From: Haloarcula hispanica ATCC 33960
GTDB taxonomy: Archaea > Halobacteriota > Halobacteria > Halobacteriales > Haloarculaceae
NCBI RefSeq assembly: GCF_000223905.1
Contig: NC_015948.1
Span: 124,001-188,000, forward strand
Direction of reading: 5' to 3'
Length of the DNA: 64,000 nt
Of the stretch, positions 42,279 through 50,552 are shown piece after piece; position 1 is the first letter of the stretch; each line of letters opens with the position of its first letter. Position numbers and translations under genes: made by a program. The notes beneath the pieces are model-generated. The model searched no databases and was not told the DNA's origin. It was given only the letters and a program-made list of their open reading frames with translations.

Positions 42279-43041
42279 CTTGCACGTACACACGACCCGC
42301 TCCGACGGGACGCTCTCCTTCGACGAGGTCCCGGCCGCCGCGAGACGAGCGGGCGTCGAGGTCGTCGCCCTCACGGACCACGACCGACTCCAGCCTGCAC
42401 TCGACAGCCCCGTTACCGACCGGGACGGCGTGACGCTGCTCCACGGCATCGAACTCCGCGTCGAAACCGGGACCCAGCGACTGGACCTGCTGGGCTACGG
42501 CGTCGACCCGACCGACGAACTCCGGGCCGAGTGTGAGCGCATCCAGCGGAACCGCCGAGAGCGCGGCGCGCGCATCATCGAGTGTGTCGAGGACCGGTTG
42601 GGCGTCTCGCTCCCCGTCGAACCGCGTGACGGCCTGGGTCGCCCCCACATCGCCCACGGGATCGCCGAGGTGTCGGATCACACCTTCCAGTCCGCATTCG
42701 ACGAGCTAATTGGCGACGACTGTCCCTGTTACGTCTCCCGGGAGGTCCCGTCCTTCGAGCGCGGCTGTGCAGTCCTCTCGGAGGCGTGTGGACTGGTCGG
42801 CCTCGCCCATCCGTTCAGATACCCTGATACGGCGGCCGCGCTGTCCAAGTGTGCGTCGCTCGATGCCGTCGAACGGTGGTACCCCTACGGACGTACGGTC
42901 GACGACAGCCTCGTCGACGACGCTATCGAGCGATACGACCTCGTGCCGACGGGCGGCAGCGACGCTCACGGCGAGACGCTGGGTGACACCGGTCTGGACG
43001 CCGCCGCCTGGGGCAGGGTCGAAACAGCGCTCAGCGTCTGA
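42265..43041 (+). CDS. PHP-domain metal-dependent phosphoesterase
   Basis: 258 residues. Metal-binding motifs of the PHP family: DLHVHTTRSDGTLS near residue 5, LTDHDRL, HGIELRV, GLAHPFRYPD and the final GGSDAHGE. Members hydrolyse phosphoesters such as 3',5'-nucleoside bisphosphates or histidinol phosphate. The protein is close to the stand-alone TrpH/YciV size, so an RNA- or nucleotide-directed phosphatase is likeliest. Confidence 0.88.
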   Translation: MVVADLHVHTTRSDGTLSFDEVPAAARRAGVEVVALTDHDRLQPALDSPVTDRDGVTLLHGIELRVETGTQRLDLLGYGVDPTDELRAECERIQRNRRERGARIIECVEDRLGVSLPVEPRDGLGRPHIAHGIAEVSDHTFQSAFDELIGDDCPCYVSREVPSFERGCAVLSEACGLVGLAHPFRYPDTAAALSKCASLDAVERWYPYGRTVDDSLVDDAIERYDLVPTGGSDAHGETLGDTGLDAAAWGRVETALSV

Positions 43042-43095
43042 CAACCGGCAGACGGAACCCGAGGGTTCAATGTCGTCCGGGGCTACTATTCAGGT

Positions 43096-43260
43096 ATGCA
43101 GTGTCACTACTGCGACCGTGAAGCCGACATCGCCGTCGAGAGCGACGGCATCAAGGTCGGTGTCTGCAAGACGCATTTCCGTGAACAGATGGCGGAACTG
43201 GAAGACGCCGACTGGCTCGAAGACCTCGACGAAGAACTCGACATCGACCGACGCGAGTGA
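43096..43260 (+). CDS. 54-residue zinc-binding protein, DUF6757-like
   Basis: Starts MQCHYCDREADIAVESDG with CHYC at residues 3-6, then VGVCKTHF supplies further Cys/His ligands for a single zinc. The C-terminal half is an acidic helix ending DIDRRE. I recall this pattern as haloarchaeal DUF6757. Function unknown. Located 54 bases after the PHP gene, same strand. Confidence 0.75.
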   Translation: MQCHYCDREADIAVESDGIKVGVCKTHFREQMAELEDADWLEDLDEELDIDRRE

Positions 43261-43361
43261 CCGACGCTCCGTTTTGCTGCTTCTGCCGTGGCGTGCCCCA
43301 GTGGCACCGATGTGACTCGCCCTGACTAACGGTTAAGGACTGTCCGCTGTACATGGCAACT

Positions 43362-43829
43362 ATGGAGAAAGTCAGTCTCGACGCCGTCGAGTCGCGAATG
43401 GGGCCGGCGTCGGTCAAGCGGGCGCTCGCCGGGCCGCTCGGCACCGACGCCATCGCGCTGAACTACTACGAACTGGCACCGGGCGAGTCCTTCGGCTTCG
43501 GCTACCACCGCCACCCTGACCAGGAGGAGGTGTTTCTCGTCCAGTCGGGCACAGCGACGTTCGAGACGGAGGACGGCGACGTGCGCGTCGGAGCCGGTGA
43601 GGCCATCCGCTTTGCCCCCGGTGAGTGGCAACGCGGCCACAACGAGGGCGACGAGCGCGTCGTTGCGCTTGCGCTCGGCGCGCCACAGGAGATGGGCGAC
43701 ACGGACATGCTTCGGCACTGCGAGGAGTGTGGCGGTCGCACGCACAACTACGTCGAGATGACGGACGACCGGGACGCGCTGGTGACACGCTGTGAGGAAT
43801 GTGACGCCGAGACCGGCCGGTTCACCTGA
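43362..43829 (+). CDS. Cupin protein with C-terminal zinc ribbon
   Basis: 155 residues. Cupin motif 1 FGYHRHPDQEEVFLVQSG and motif 2 PGEWQRGHN, then a C-terminal CEECGGRTHNY ... CEECDAET treble-clef-like ribbon (about 112-148). The ATG at 43362 is chosen over 43353 because TTAAGG (43333-43338) lies about 27 bases upstream. Metal-dependent sugar or small-molecule binding; the added ribbon could mediate DNA or protein contacts. Confidence 0.8.
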   Translation: MEKVSLDAVESRMGPASVKRALAGPLGTDAIALNYYELAPGESFGFGYHRHPDQEEVFLVQSGTATFETEDGDVRVGAGEAIRFAPGEWQRGHNEGDERVVALALGAPQEMGDTDMLRHCEECGGRTHNYVEMTDDRDALVTRCEECDAETGRFT

Positions 43830-43852
43830 CCGTCAGAAGGTACTTCGACGGC

Positions 43853-44569
43853 TTAGTCATCGGAAGCAGCGGCGGTGCCGGTCGCGTCACCAGTCTGACG
43901 CGCGGCGAACTCGGTGAAGTTGTCGAACAGTCGCTTGGCCTCGCAGGCGGCGCGGTAGTTCTCCTCCGTGACGCCGTCCAGCACCGCCTCGATGCGCTCG
44001 TCGGAGAGTTGCTCGTCCTTGCCTTTCGTCACCGTCTCGGCCGTCTCGGGGTCGTACTCGGGGTGGAACTGCACCGAGAAGACGTTCTCTTTCCGGAACC
44101 CGTGGACGCCGTAGTCGTTCTCGGCGAACGTGGTCGAACCCGGCGGCACCTCGGCGACACGGTCCGAATGCGTCGTGAAGACGGTAAACGACTCGTCGAC
44201 GCCGGCGAGCAGTTCGTTCTCGCCGTCGTGTTCGACGGTTCGGTAGCCGATCTCGTACTCGTCCATCGCCTCGACGGTCCCGCCGAGCGCGTGCGCCAGC
44301 AGTTGGTGGCCGAAACAGACGCCCAGGAACGCGATGTCGCGGTCGACCGCGTCGGTCACCCAGGATTCGAGGTCCCGTATCCAGGGCTCGTCCCAGTAGA
44401 CGGACGCGCGGCTGCCCGTGACCAGACAGCCGTCGAACGCGAAGGTGTCGGGCAGTTCGCGTTCGGTCACGTCGTATTCCACGAGGTCGGCGTCGAGTTC
44501 CCGCCGGAAGTTCCGGCGGTTGTCATCGCCGTCGTGGGCCGCGTTCAGTAGGGCGATCCGTGGCCTCAT
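43853..44569 (-). CDS. Class I glutamine amidotransferase (GMP synthase-like)
   Basis: 238 residues. Nucleophile elbow GVCFGHQLLAHALGG with the catalytic Cys near residue 86, and the His-Glu pair in QFHPEYD near 175. No synthetase domain is attached; stand-alone proteins of this type act with a separate partner or on other amides. The frame opens upstream to 44632, but the ATG at 44567-44569 precedes the first strand (MRPRIALLN). Confidence 0.88.
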   Translation of the reverse strand: MRPRIALLNAAHDGDDNRRNFRRELDADLVEYDVTERELPDTFAFDGCLVTGSRASVYWDEPWIRDLESWVTDAVDRDIAFLGVCFGHQLLAHALGGTVEAMDEYEIGYRTVEHDGENELLAGVDESFTVFTTHSDRVAEVPPGSTTFAENDYGVHGFRKENVFSVQFHPEYDPETAETVTKGKDEQLSDERIEAVLDGVTEENYRAACEAKRLFDNFTEFAARQTGDATGTAAASDD

Positions 44570-44741
44570 TACCAGTATGCAGCGGCTCAAACGGTAAAAA
44601 CGTACGTACTGACGGTAGTGATTGCCGCTCACAGTGACGGGACACCGGCGTCGAAGCAGGCGCGGGTACAGCGGCTATCGGAGATAACTGGCCATTCGGA
44701 ACTGTCTCGCTACGGGGCGTCGACGACTGCGATACGTGCGT

Positions 44742-44879
44742 TTACGTCTGGTCCGCTTCCGGGTTGTTCGTCCGCCGATAGGAGCCCACCATCTTCCACA
44801 GCGTGTCGTTGAAGTCGTCGTTGTTGGCTTCGCTCTCGATCTGCCGGTACAGGTTTTCCGAGACTTCGATACGGGGCAT
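44742..44879 (-). CDS. 45-residue VapB/RHH-like small protein
   Basis: Starts MPRIEVSENLYRQIESEANN, the strand-helix arrangement of ribbon-helix-helix or VapB-type antitoxins, ending YRRTNNPEADQT. A TTTATTTAC box on the minus strand (44901-44909) lies 22-30 bases before the ATG, so the transcript is probably leaderless. No toxin gene is adjacent (the next gene is a membrane protein), so it may be a DNA-binding orphan. Confidence 0.65.
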   Translation of the reverse strand: MPRIEVSENLYRQIESEANNDDFNDTLWKMVGSYRRTNNPEADQT

Positions 44880-44953
44880 CGAGTGTGTATAGAGAGCGGG
44901 AGTAAATAAATCTCCGCTGACACGGAATCGAGTAAAAGCTTCAACGACCCTCT

Positions 44954-45139
44954 CTAGGGGCCGTATAACCATCTGGCACCGAAAGAGACGAACCAGGCCA
45001 TCCAGACGCAGAATATGACCAGCCACGTCCCGTACTGGACTGTTGGGTCGGGAATCAGAACGTACGCCACGACAAGCAAAACGGCGATGCTTGCCGCGGC
45101 TGCGGCGTCCCAGCGGTCCAGTGCGGGCGGATCGACCAT
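44954..45139 (-). CDS. 61-residue two-helix membrane protein
   Basis: Hydrophobic segments at about 13-30 (AAAASIAVLLVVAYVLI) and 36-52 (YGTWLVIFCVWMAWFVSF). No recognised domain. Six bases downstream of the aldo/keto reductase stop (same strand), so it is likely in that transcript. Confidence 0.6.
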   Translation of the reverse strand: MVDPPALDRWDAAAAASIAVLLVVAYVLIPDPTVQYGTWLVIFCVWMAWFVSFGARWLYGP

Positions 45140-45145
45140 CTGGGA

Positions 45146-46042
45146 CTACTGTGAAATGCCGTAAGTATCGTTGTCCCAGTCGTTGACGCCGGTGTCGTAG
45201 ACCGCCTGCTCGCGTTCGATGGCATCGATTCGCTCGCGGTCGGCGGCGTCGAGTTCCCAGTCGAACAACGCGAGGTTCTGGCGGACGTGCTCGGGAGAGG
45301 AAGACTTCGGTAGCACCACCACGTCGTTCTCGACCGCCCACTTCAGGATAATCTGGGCCGGCGACTTGTCGTATTCCCCGGCTAACTCCTGAATCACGTC
45401 GTCGGCGAACACCTCGGTCCGACCCAGCGGCGCGGCCGCCTCGACGACGGTGTCAGTGTCGCGGCAGAACTCGACGACTTGGTCCTGGGTGTTCCAGGGG
45501 TGGTACTCGATCTGGTTGACGGCGATGGGCACGTCGGCGACGTGCTGAGCGGCCCCGAGCTGGTACGCGCTGAAGTTCGAGACGCCGACGTTGCGGATCT
45601 TCCCCTGGTCGTGGAGCGTCGCCATCGCGTTCATCGTCTCGCGGATGGAAGTCGCGGGGTTTGGCCAGTGGACGAGATACAGGTCGAGGTAGTCAGTCCC
45701 GAGGCGGTCGAGCGACGCCTCGCAGGCCTCGATGACGGACTCGTAATCGAGGTGCTTGGGCAGCACCTTCGACGTGAGGAACACGTCCTCGCGGTCGTAG
45801 TCGGCCAGGGCCTCGCCGATTTCGGCCTCGTTCCGGTAGCCTTCGGCGGTGTCGACGTGGGCGTAGCCCGCATCGAGCCCCGCTCGAACGGACTCCTGTA
45901 CGGTGTCGCCGTCGATGTCCCACGTCCCGACGCCGACCATCGGCAGTTCGTCGCCACTCGGAAGCGTCACTGTTGGGGGTGTCACAGTACGTGCCTCATC
46001 CGCCGCAGTCAAAACCGTTTCGCGCTCGTCGTGTCGTGGCAC
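45146..46042 (-). CDS. Aldo/keto reductase (2,5-didehydrogluconate reductase-like)
   Basis: 298 residues. GVGTWDIDGDTVQ near residue 40, catalytic Asp-Tyr in HVDTAEGYRNEAEIG, Lys in TSKVLPKH, His in LVHWPNP, and the NADPH-binding PKSSSPEHVRQN tail. It belongs to the 2,5-DKG/prostaglandin F synthase branch, distinct from the AKR at 36655. The N-terminal 25 residues are variable; a start at the first ATG (46040-46042) is kept. Upstream of the two-helix membrane gene. Confidence 0.9.
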   Translation of the reverse strand: MPRHDERETVLTAADEARTVTPPTVTLPSGDELPMVGVGTWDIDGDTVQESVRAGLDAGYAHVDTAEGYRNEAEIGEALADYDREDVFLTSKVLPKHLDYESVIEACEASLDRLGTDYLDLYLVHWPNPATSIRETMNAMATLHDQGKIRNVGVSNFSAYQLGAAQHVADVPIAVNQIEYHPWNTQDQVVEFCRDTDTVVEAAAPLGRTEVFADDVIQELAGEYDKSPAQIILKWAVENDVVVLPKSSSPEHVRQNLALFDWELDAADRERIDAIEREQAVYDTGVNDWDNDTYGISQ

Positions 46043-46058
46043 ACGCCCGATTTACGTT

Positions 46059-47042
46059 TCACTCGGGACTGGCGATGTCGACCGGCTGGCCGGTGTCCGC
46101 GCTCCGGGCCAGCGCGTCCATGGCGCGCATGTTCCCCAGCGTCTCGGCGCGGTCAATCGGCGGCGCTTCGCCGTTCTCGACGGCGTCCGCGAACGCCTCG
46201 ACCTGCAACTGATAGTGGTCCACCGGGTCGAACGTCTCTGTGACCTCGCGGCCGTCGACGCTGTACGTCAGCGAGACTGACTCGTCGTGTTCCGGGCCGA
46301 AGCAGTTCGGCGCTTCGAGCCAGCCGTCGTCGGTCTCGACCCGGTAGTACTCCCGTCTCGGTCCGTCGAACCCGCAGGAAACCGAGGCGACCCCTCCGTC
46401 GTCGTACGAGAGGATGCCACTGAGGTTCGTGTCCACACCGCTGTCCCGGGAATCCCGGGCATGGGCAAACGCCCGGTCCGGCTCGCCGAGGAAGCCCCGG
46501 GCCGCGCTGACGGCGTAACAGCCCACGTCCATCAGGCTCCCGCCGGCCAGTTCCGGGTCCAGCCGGATGTTACTGGCGTCGCCGAGCGAGAACTTGAACG
46601 ACGCGTCGACGGTGTGTACCTCGCCAAGTTCGTTTTTGACGATTTCCCTTGCCCGCCGGGTCCGCGGGTGGAACTGATACATGAACGCCTCCATCAGCGT
46701 GACGCCCTGTTCGGCACAGTAGTCGAAGAGGTCCACTGCCCCGGCAGTGTCGACGGTCAGTGGCTTCTCACAGAGCACGTCGAGCCCGTGGTCGGCGGCC
46801 CGCTGGCTCCACTCGGCGTGGAGCGCGTTCGGAAGCGGGTTGTACACCGCGTCGATATCCGCCTCGGCGAACATCGTCTCGTAGTCGCCGAAGGCACTGT
46901 CTATATCGAGGGCCCCGGCGACCTCGCTGGCACGGTCCCGGGTTCTGGAGCTGATCGCCGCGACCGTGTGGTCCGACTTCTGGATGCCCGGAATCACGTC
47001 CTTGCGTGCGATTTTCGCCGTCGAAATAATGCCAAAGCGCAT
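46059..47042 (-). CDS. Gfo/Idh/MocA-family sugar dehydrogenase
   Basis: 327 residues from the ATG 47040-47042. Rossmann start MRFGIISTAKIARKDVIPGI, CEKPLTVD (catalytic Lys region), MEAFMYQFHPRTRR and GGSLMDVGCYAVS. In Haloarcula a relative is the D-xylose 1-dehydrogenase; this protein is shorter and could be a sugar dehydrogenase of another specificity. A TTTATCAAC box (47062-47070) supports the start. Upstream in-frame codons (MFINGES...) lie inside the promoter. Confidence 0.85.
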   Translation of the reverse strand: MRFGIISTAKIARKDVIPGIQKSDHTVAAISSRTRDRASEVAGALDIDSAFGDYETMFAEADIDAVYNPLPNALHAEWSQRAADHGLDVLCEKPLTVDTAGAVDLFDYCAEQGVTLMEAFMYQFHPRTRRAREIVKNELGEVHTVDASFKFSLGDASNIRLDPELAGGSLMDVGCYAVSAARGFLGEPDRAFAHARDSRDSGVDTNLSGILSYDDGGVASVSCGFDGPRREYYRVETDDGWLEAPNCFGPEHDESVSLTYSVDGREVTETFDPVDHYQLQVEAFADAVENGEAPPIDRAETLGNMRAMDALARSADTGQPVDIASPE

Positions 47043-47072
47043 ACCGATACCCGACTCTCCGTTGATAAACAA

Positions 47073-48368
47073 TTACCGACCTTTCGCTTCTGACTCGACG
47101 CTGACTTCCTGTTCGGATACGGCGGCCAGTCCGTCCGCTGGCGGCTCGCGTCTGTCGGGCACGAGTTCGGCGGCCACCTCGCGTGCGCGCTCGAAGTGGG
47201 CCGCCGCACCGTCACACGCGGCCCCGGCACTCTCTCGCTTTGACTCGTCGCTGCCCTCACGCAGCGCCTCTTGCCCCGCTTCACGGTGTGCATCGACCAG
47301 TTCGACGGCGATGTCCGCGAGCGCCTGTCGGAGCGACGCCCGGTCGCCGTCGAAGCGGCGGTCACGACCCCAGTCCAGTTCGTACGCCGTCCGGTATCGG
47401 TCGAGGGCGGCTTCCCAATGTGTGGCCCGCGCTGCCGGGTCCGTCGCGGCTCTGGCCGCGCCCGCAGCCGCCTGTGCCGCGTCGACCGGGGCCGACAGGA
47501 GTTCGGCGTATTCCGCCTCGACTGCGTCCCGTGCGTCCGTGATGGCTTCTGCCGACGGCTCCGGTGCCGTTACCGCCAGTGCTCGTTCGTACTCGACGCT
47601 GGCCTGTGCGTACGCATCCGCGGCCCGCTCGTACGCCCGGTCCTCCCACGCGTGCCGGGCCGCGTCGCGGTGCTCCTCGGCCGCCCTGACGTGCCGTCGG
47701 CGCTGGCTGGTGTCGATCTGTGCTTGCGTTGACTGGAGGCGTGCATCGATGGTCGCTGTCGCCCCCTCCCCCAGCGATTCGACCCGTTCCCGTCCGCTAT
47801 CGAGTGCCTCCTGTGCGGCCGTGATGTGCGTGGCTGCTGTGTCGGGGTTCGCCGCCTCCAGTGCCGCCGTTGCAGCCTCGACCTGAGATTCTGCCCGGTC
47901 AAGCTCGGTCAGCGTACGGGTCCAGACCTGTGTGGCTTCGTCGATGAACGTCCGTACTGGCGCTAGATCGCCCTTGCATTCGAACGCCCAGCGGTCTTCG
48001 TCGACGGTGACGATTTCGAGTGTCGACGTACGGAGCCCCGACTGACAGTGTACGGCCACAATGTCTTCGCAAGGGAGCGAAATGGTCCGGTCGCCGTTGT
48101 CGTCGCCGACGACGAACACGACCCGGATGTTCGTTGCAAGCAGATACGCGCGGTAGTCGCCGGCCGGCGTGAGCGACTTATCGTTTCCCCGGCCAGCGAC
48201 GACGCCGGACCGGTCGTTGTACGCGAGATATCGTGGCGTCTCTGCCGCCCGTAGATACTGCCCCAGCGGCTGCTCGAGCCGGCGTGTGCGTCCGAACAGC
48301 CCGTCGGTGTTCGCCCGCTCGAATATCTCCGGTCGACCCGAGGAGCGTACGTCGATAACGGTTTCCAC
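47073..48368 (-). CDS. Bacterial PH-domain-like protein with long coiled coil
   Basis: 431 residues. The N-terminal ~140 look like a bacterial PH domain: LEQPLGQYLRAAETPRYLAY, YLLATNIRVVFVVG, ISLPCEDIVAVHC. The rest (about 150-400) is Ala/Glu/Arg-rich helix (VEAATAALEAANPDTAATHI, YERAADAYAQASVEYERALA), a coiled coil with TPR-like repeats. The upstream promoter is strongly AT-rich, with TATATATTTGAATATA (48388-48403). Role unknown, perhaps scaffolding or stress; it is not a known family to me. Confidence 0.7.
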   Translation of the reverse strand: METVIDVRSSGRPEIFERANTDGLFGRTRRLEQPLGQYLRAAETPRYLAYNDRSGVVAGRGNDKSLTPAGDYRAYLLATNIRVVFVVGDDNGDRTISLPCEDIVAVHCQSGLRTSTLEIVTVDEDRWAFECKGDLAPVRTFIDEATQVWTRTLTELDRAESQVEAATAALEAANPDTAATHITAAQEALDSGRERVESLGEGATATIDARLQSTQAQIDTSQRRRHVRAAEEHRDAARHAWEDRAYERAADAYAQASVEYERALAVTAPEPSAEAITDARDAVEAEYAELLSAPVDAAQAAAGAARAATDPAARATHWEAALDRYRTAYELDWGRDRRFDGDRASLRQALADIAVELVDAHREAGQEALREGSDESKRESAGAACDGAAAHFERAREVAAELVPDRREPPADGLAAVSEQEVSVESEAKGR

Positions 48369-48475
48369 AGTCTACCCCCGTTCGTCAGTATATTCAAATA
48401 TATATTCGGAGAAATAAATACTTTGGCCGACAGCAGCGCTCAATCCGGTTGATTCGACCCCGGCCTTGTAAACGG

Positions 48476-48763
48476 TCAGTACGGCTGGCTTCGGTCCGTC
48501 GGCTGACGCTGCGGGCTCCCGCTCGTCAGGTCGGCGACGCACTGCCGGCAGAACTGGTAGTCCTGCTCGTTCCTCGCCCCGCAGTGGGGACAGTCGATGG
48601 ATTCAGTGCTGTCGTCGGTGGCGCTGCCACGGCGCCCTTCGGTATCGCCCTGCCCGGTCGCACCGGCGGGGTCACCCCGGTGCCGGTACGCATACAGCAT
48701 GGTCAGGACATGGAGCCCCACGAGAAGCGCGATAGCGCCGTAGAGCCACTCGCTCACCATCAT
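48476..48763 (-). CDS. 95-residue membrane protein with zinc ribbon
   Basis: One N-terminal hydrophobic helix (residues 6-25), a Ser/Gly-rich acidic linker, then CPHCGARNEQDYQFCRQC (about 59-76), a zinc ribbon of the double-CxxC type, on the cytoplasmic side. The first two codons are both ATG. Resembles the small ribbon-bearing membrane proteins of haloarchaea. Confidence 0.7.
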   Translation of the reverse strand: MMVSEWLYGAIALLVGLHVLTMLYAYRHRGDPAGATGQGDTEGRRGSATDDSTESIDCPHCGARNEQDYQFCRQCVADLTSGSPQRQPTDRSQPY

Positions 48764-48900
48764 ATGTAATGATACGTGAACGTACTACTTGAGGGTTGTG
48801 CTGGGTTACCAATGGTCGGTGGTTTCGGTTACGCTGGCGGGCACTCGATAGGGATCCTGTAGGCCAGCGTTCAAATAGGACCACGGAGCCACGGAACCCC

Positions 48901-48930
48901 ATGCCCGCTTACACGCTCGGTGGTCCCTGA
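48901..48930 (+). CDS. Candidate 9-residue leaderless uORF coupled to the next gene
   Basis: ATG at 48901 encodes MPAYTLGGP and ends in TGA (48928-48930), whose last A is the first base of the next gene's ATG (TGATG). TCAAATAGGA (48871-48880) sits about 26 bases before this ATG, so transcripts from it would be leaderless and begin with the mini-ORF. This would make translation of the 145-residue gene depend on re-initiation. Positional evidence only. Confidence 0.35.
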   Translation: MPAYTLGGP

Positions 48931-49367
48931 TGGGTCGTCGAACGCTCGTCGCTGTCACCCGTCCCGACGGCCGCTACGACTGCCGCATCGCACACTGGGG
49001 CGTCGACGCCGACCCCATCGCCCAGTCCCGGCCGCTGGGGAACGACTGGACGGCGTCGGCTGTTCTCGCTGCCATCGATGCTACCCACGACCGGTTGGTC
49101 GTGCTTGACGGGTCGGTCCGGACCTACACCGTTTGCTGGCTCGATCCGACGCTGTCGGACCTCGACGATATCGTTCTGGCCCGCACTGCCGACCCGGATG
49201 CGTTCCGGACGTGGTGGGTCGGGCGCAAGGACGAGGCCTGTCGCGCTCTCGATAGCAACGGCTGCGACCCGACAACTGTTCGGTGCGCCCTACTCGCGTC
49301 GCTCCGAAACCACGCTTCGTCCGTCCACTGCCCCGACGACGCGTCCTTTTTACGCGGGGACCGCTAA
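48930..49367 (+). CDS. DUF6735-like protein
   Basis: 145 residues. Starts MGRRTLVAVTRPDGRYDCRI then HWGVDADPIAQSRPLG, which I recall from haloarchaeal DUF6735; no catalytic motif seen. Ends nine bases before nucS on the same strand, so it could be co-transcribed. Preceded by the mini-ORF just described. Confidence 0.65.
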   Translation: MGRRTLVAVTRPDGRYDCRIAHWGVDADPIAQSRPLGNDWTASAVLAAIDATHDRLVVLDGSVRTYTVCWLDPTLSDLDDIVLARTADPDAFRTWWVGRKDEACRALDSNGCDPTTVRCALLASLRNHASSVHCPDDASFLRGDR

Positions 49368-49376
49368 CCGCCACCC

Positions 49377-50096
49377 GTGACCGCCGTCGAGACGCTGACC
49401 TACCCCGACCCCGCTGACGCGCTGGACCTCGCGTCGCGCAACGCCGACCGCGGCGCGCTGGTGACGCTTGTCGGCACCTGTACGGTCGAGTACGAGGGCC
49501 GAGCGGCCAGTTCGCTGGGGCTCGGTGACCGCCATGTGATGCTCAAGCCCGACGGGGCCGCGCTGGTCCACACCGACGAGGGCCAACAGCCGGTGAACTG
49601 GCAGCCGCCGGGCTGTGAGCACAGCATCAGCGTCGACGACGGCTCGCTGGTCGTCCGCTCCACGCGGTCGACCCCCGAGGAGTCGCTCGAAGTGGCCTTT
49701 GAAACGGTCGCCCACGCCGCCGCCTTCGACGTGACCGACTCCAAGGACCTCGCACTCACCGGCACGGAGGCCGATCTGAAAGACCGCATCCTCGACGAGC
49801 CGGCGCTGGTGGAGTCGGGCTTTACGCCGCTTGCGACCGAACGCGAGACCCCCGCCGGCGCGGTCGACATCTACGGCGAGGACGCCGACGGCCGGACGAC
49901 GATACTCGAACTCAAGCGCCGGCGCGTGGGTCCCGACGCCGTCGGCCAACTGGGTCGGTACGTCGATGCCCTGGAGCGCGACCTGCACGCCGACACCGAG
50001 GTCCGAGGTATCCTCGTCGCTCCGTCGGTGACCGACCGAGCGCGTCAGTTGCTCGCCGAGAAAGGGCTGGAGTTCGTCTCGCTCGAGCCGCCATAA
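49377..50096 (+). CDS. nucS: NucS/EndoMS mismatch endonuclease
   Basis: 239 residues from a GTG start. Catalytic domain at the C-terminal half with D164 (GAVDIYG), E178 and K180 (LELKRR), the same trio as in characterised NucS/EndoMS, which cuts both strands at mismatches such as G:T. The N-terminal dimerisation part contains WQPPGCEHSI. Haloarchaea carry this system besides MutS/MutL-type repair; mutS1 lies only 1.2 kb away. Interaction with PCNA would need the C-terminal tail, which ends LEFVSLEPP. Confidence 0.9.
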   Translation: MTAVETLTYPDPADALDLASRNADRGALVTLVGTCTVEYEGRAASSLGLGDRHVMLKPDGAALVHTDEGQQPVNWQPPGCEHSISVDDGSLVVRSTRSTPEESLEVAFETVAHAAAFDVTDSKDLALTGTEADLKDRILDEPALVESGFTPLATERETPAGAVDIYGEDADGRTTILELKRRRVGPDAVGQLGRYVDALERDLHADTEVRGILVAPSVTDRARQLLAEKGLEFVSLEPP

Positions 50097-50180
50097 CCGC
50101 TATTTTCTCCTCTTCTCTGGGAGCTGTCAGTCTCGCGCCCGTACTGACTGCCGCTGTCGTCACACGGTTGGATGACGCAG

Positions 50181-50432
50181 TTATCCGTCTACAGTAACCG
50201 TTCCATCGGTGTCAACGACCACGCGGTAGCCGCTGTAGTCGAACGCCACATGACCGTCGGTGTTCGAATCAGCGATGCACGTCGTCAGTGCATCCGGATT
50301 GATACTGTCGGCCAGTGGAGGGAGTGTCTCGACCGGCCGTCTCTCCGCGGTCGCGACAGCGCGAACGACTGCCGTGACGATGGACTGGTCGGCGCCGTGG
50401 ACTTCTATAACGGTTGGTGATATTCCGGACAC
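50181..50432 (-). CDS. HalOD1 output-domain protein
   Basis: 83 residues. The sequence pattern VTAVVRAVATAERRPVETLP and PLADSINPDALT, ending GHVAFDYSGYRVVVDTDG, matches HalOD1, the haloarchaeal output domain often fused to sensors or next to regulators. Here it is stand-alone and divergent from the HTH-10 regulator at 50553, which suggests that the two belong to one signalling pair. Confidence 0.8.
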   Translation of the reverse strand: MSGISPTVIEVHGADQSIVTAVVRAVATAERRPVETLPPLADSINPDALTTCIADSNTDGHVAFDYSGYRVVVDTDGTVTVDG

Positions 50433-50552
50433 GGTTCTCTGACCTCATGTTGTATTTGTCTTGTAGATGTAAAGTTCAGTGTGGCTAGCATAGTAAACGC
50501 CGAAACACGATATATGCCAACACTCTTCACAGTATGCTGATTGCATTTACCT

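Noticed and set aside
44742..44879. Type II toxin-antitoxin pair around the VapB-like protein
   Set aside because: No PIN-domain or other toxin gene lies next to it; the neighbours are a GATase and a two-helix membrane protein.
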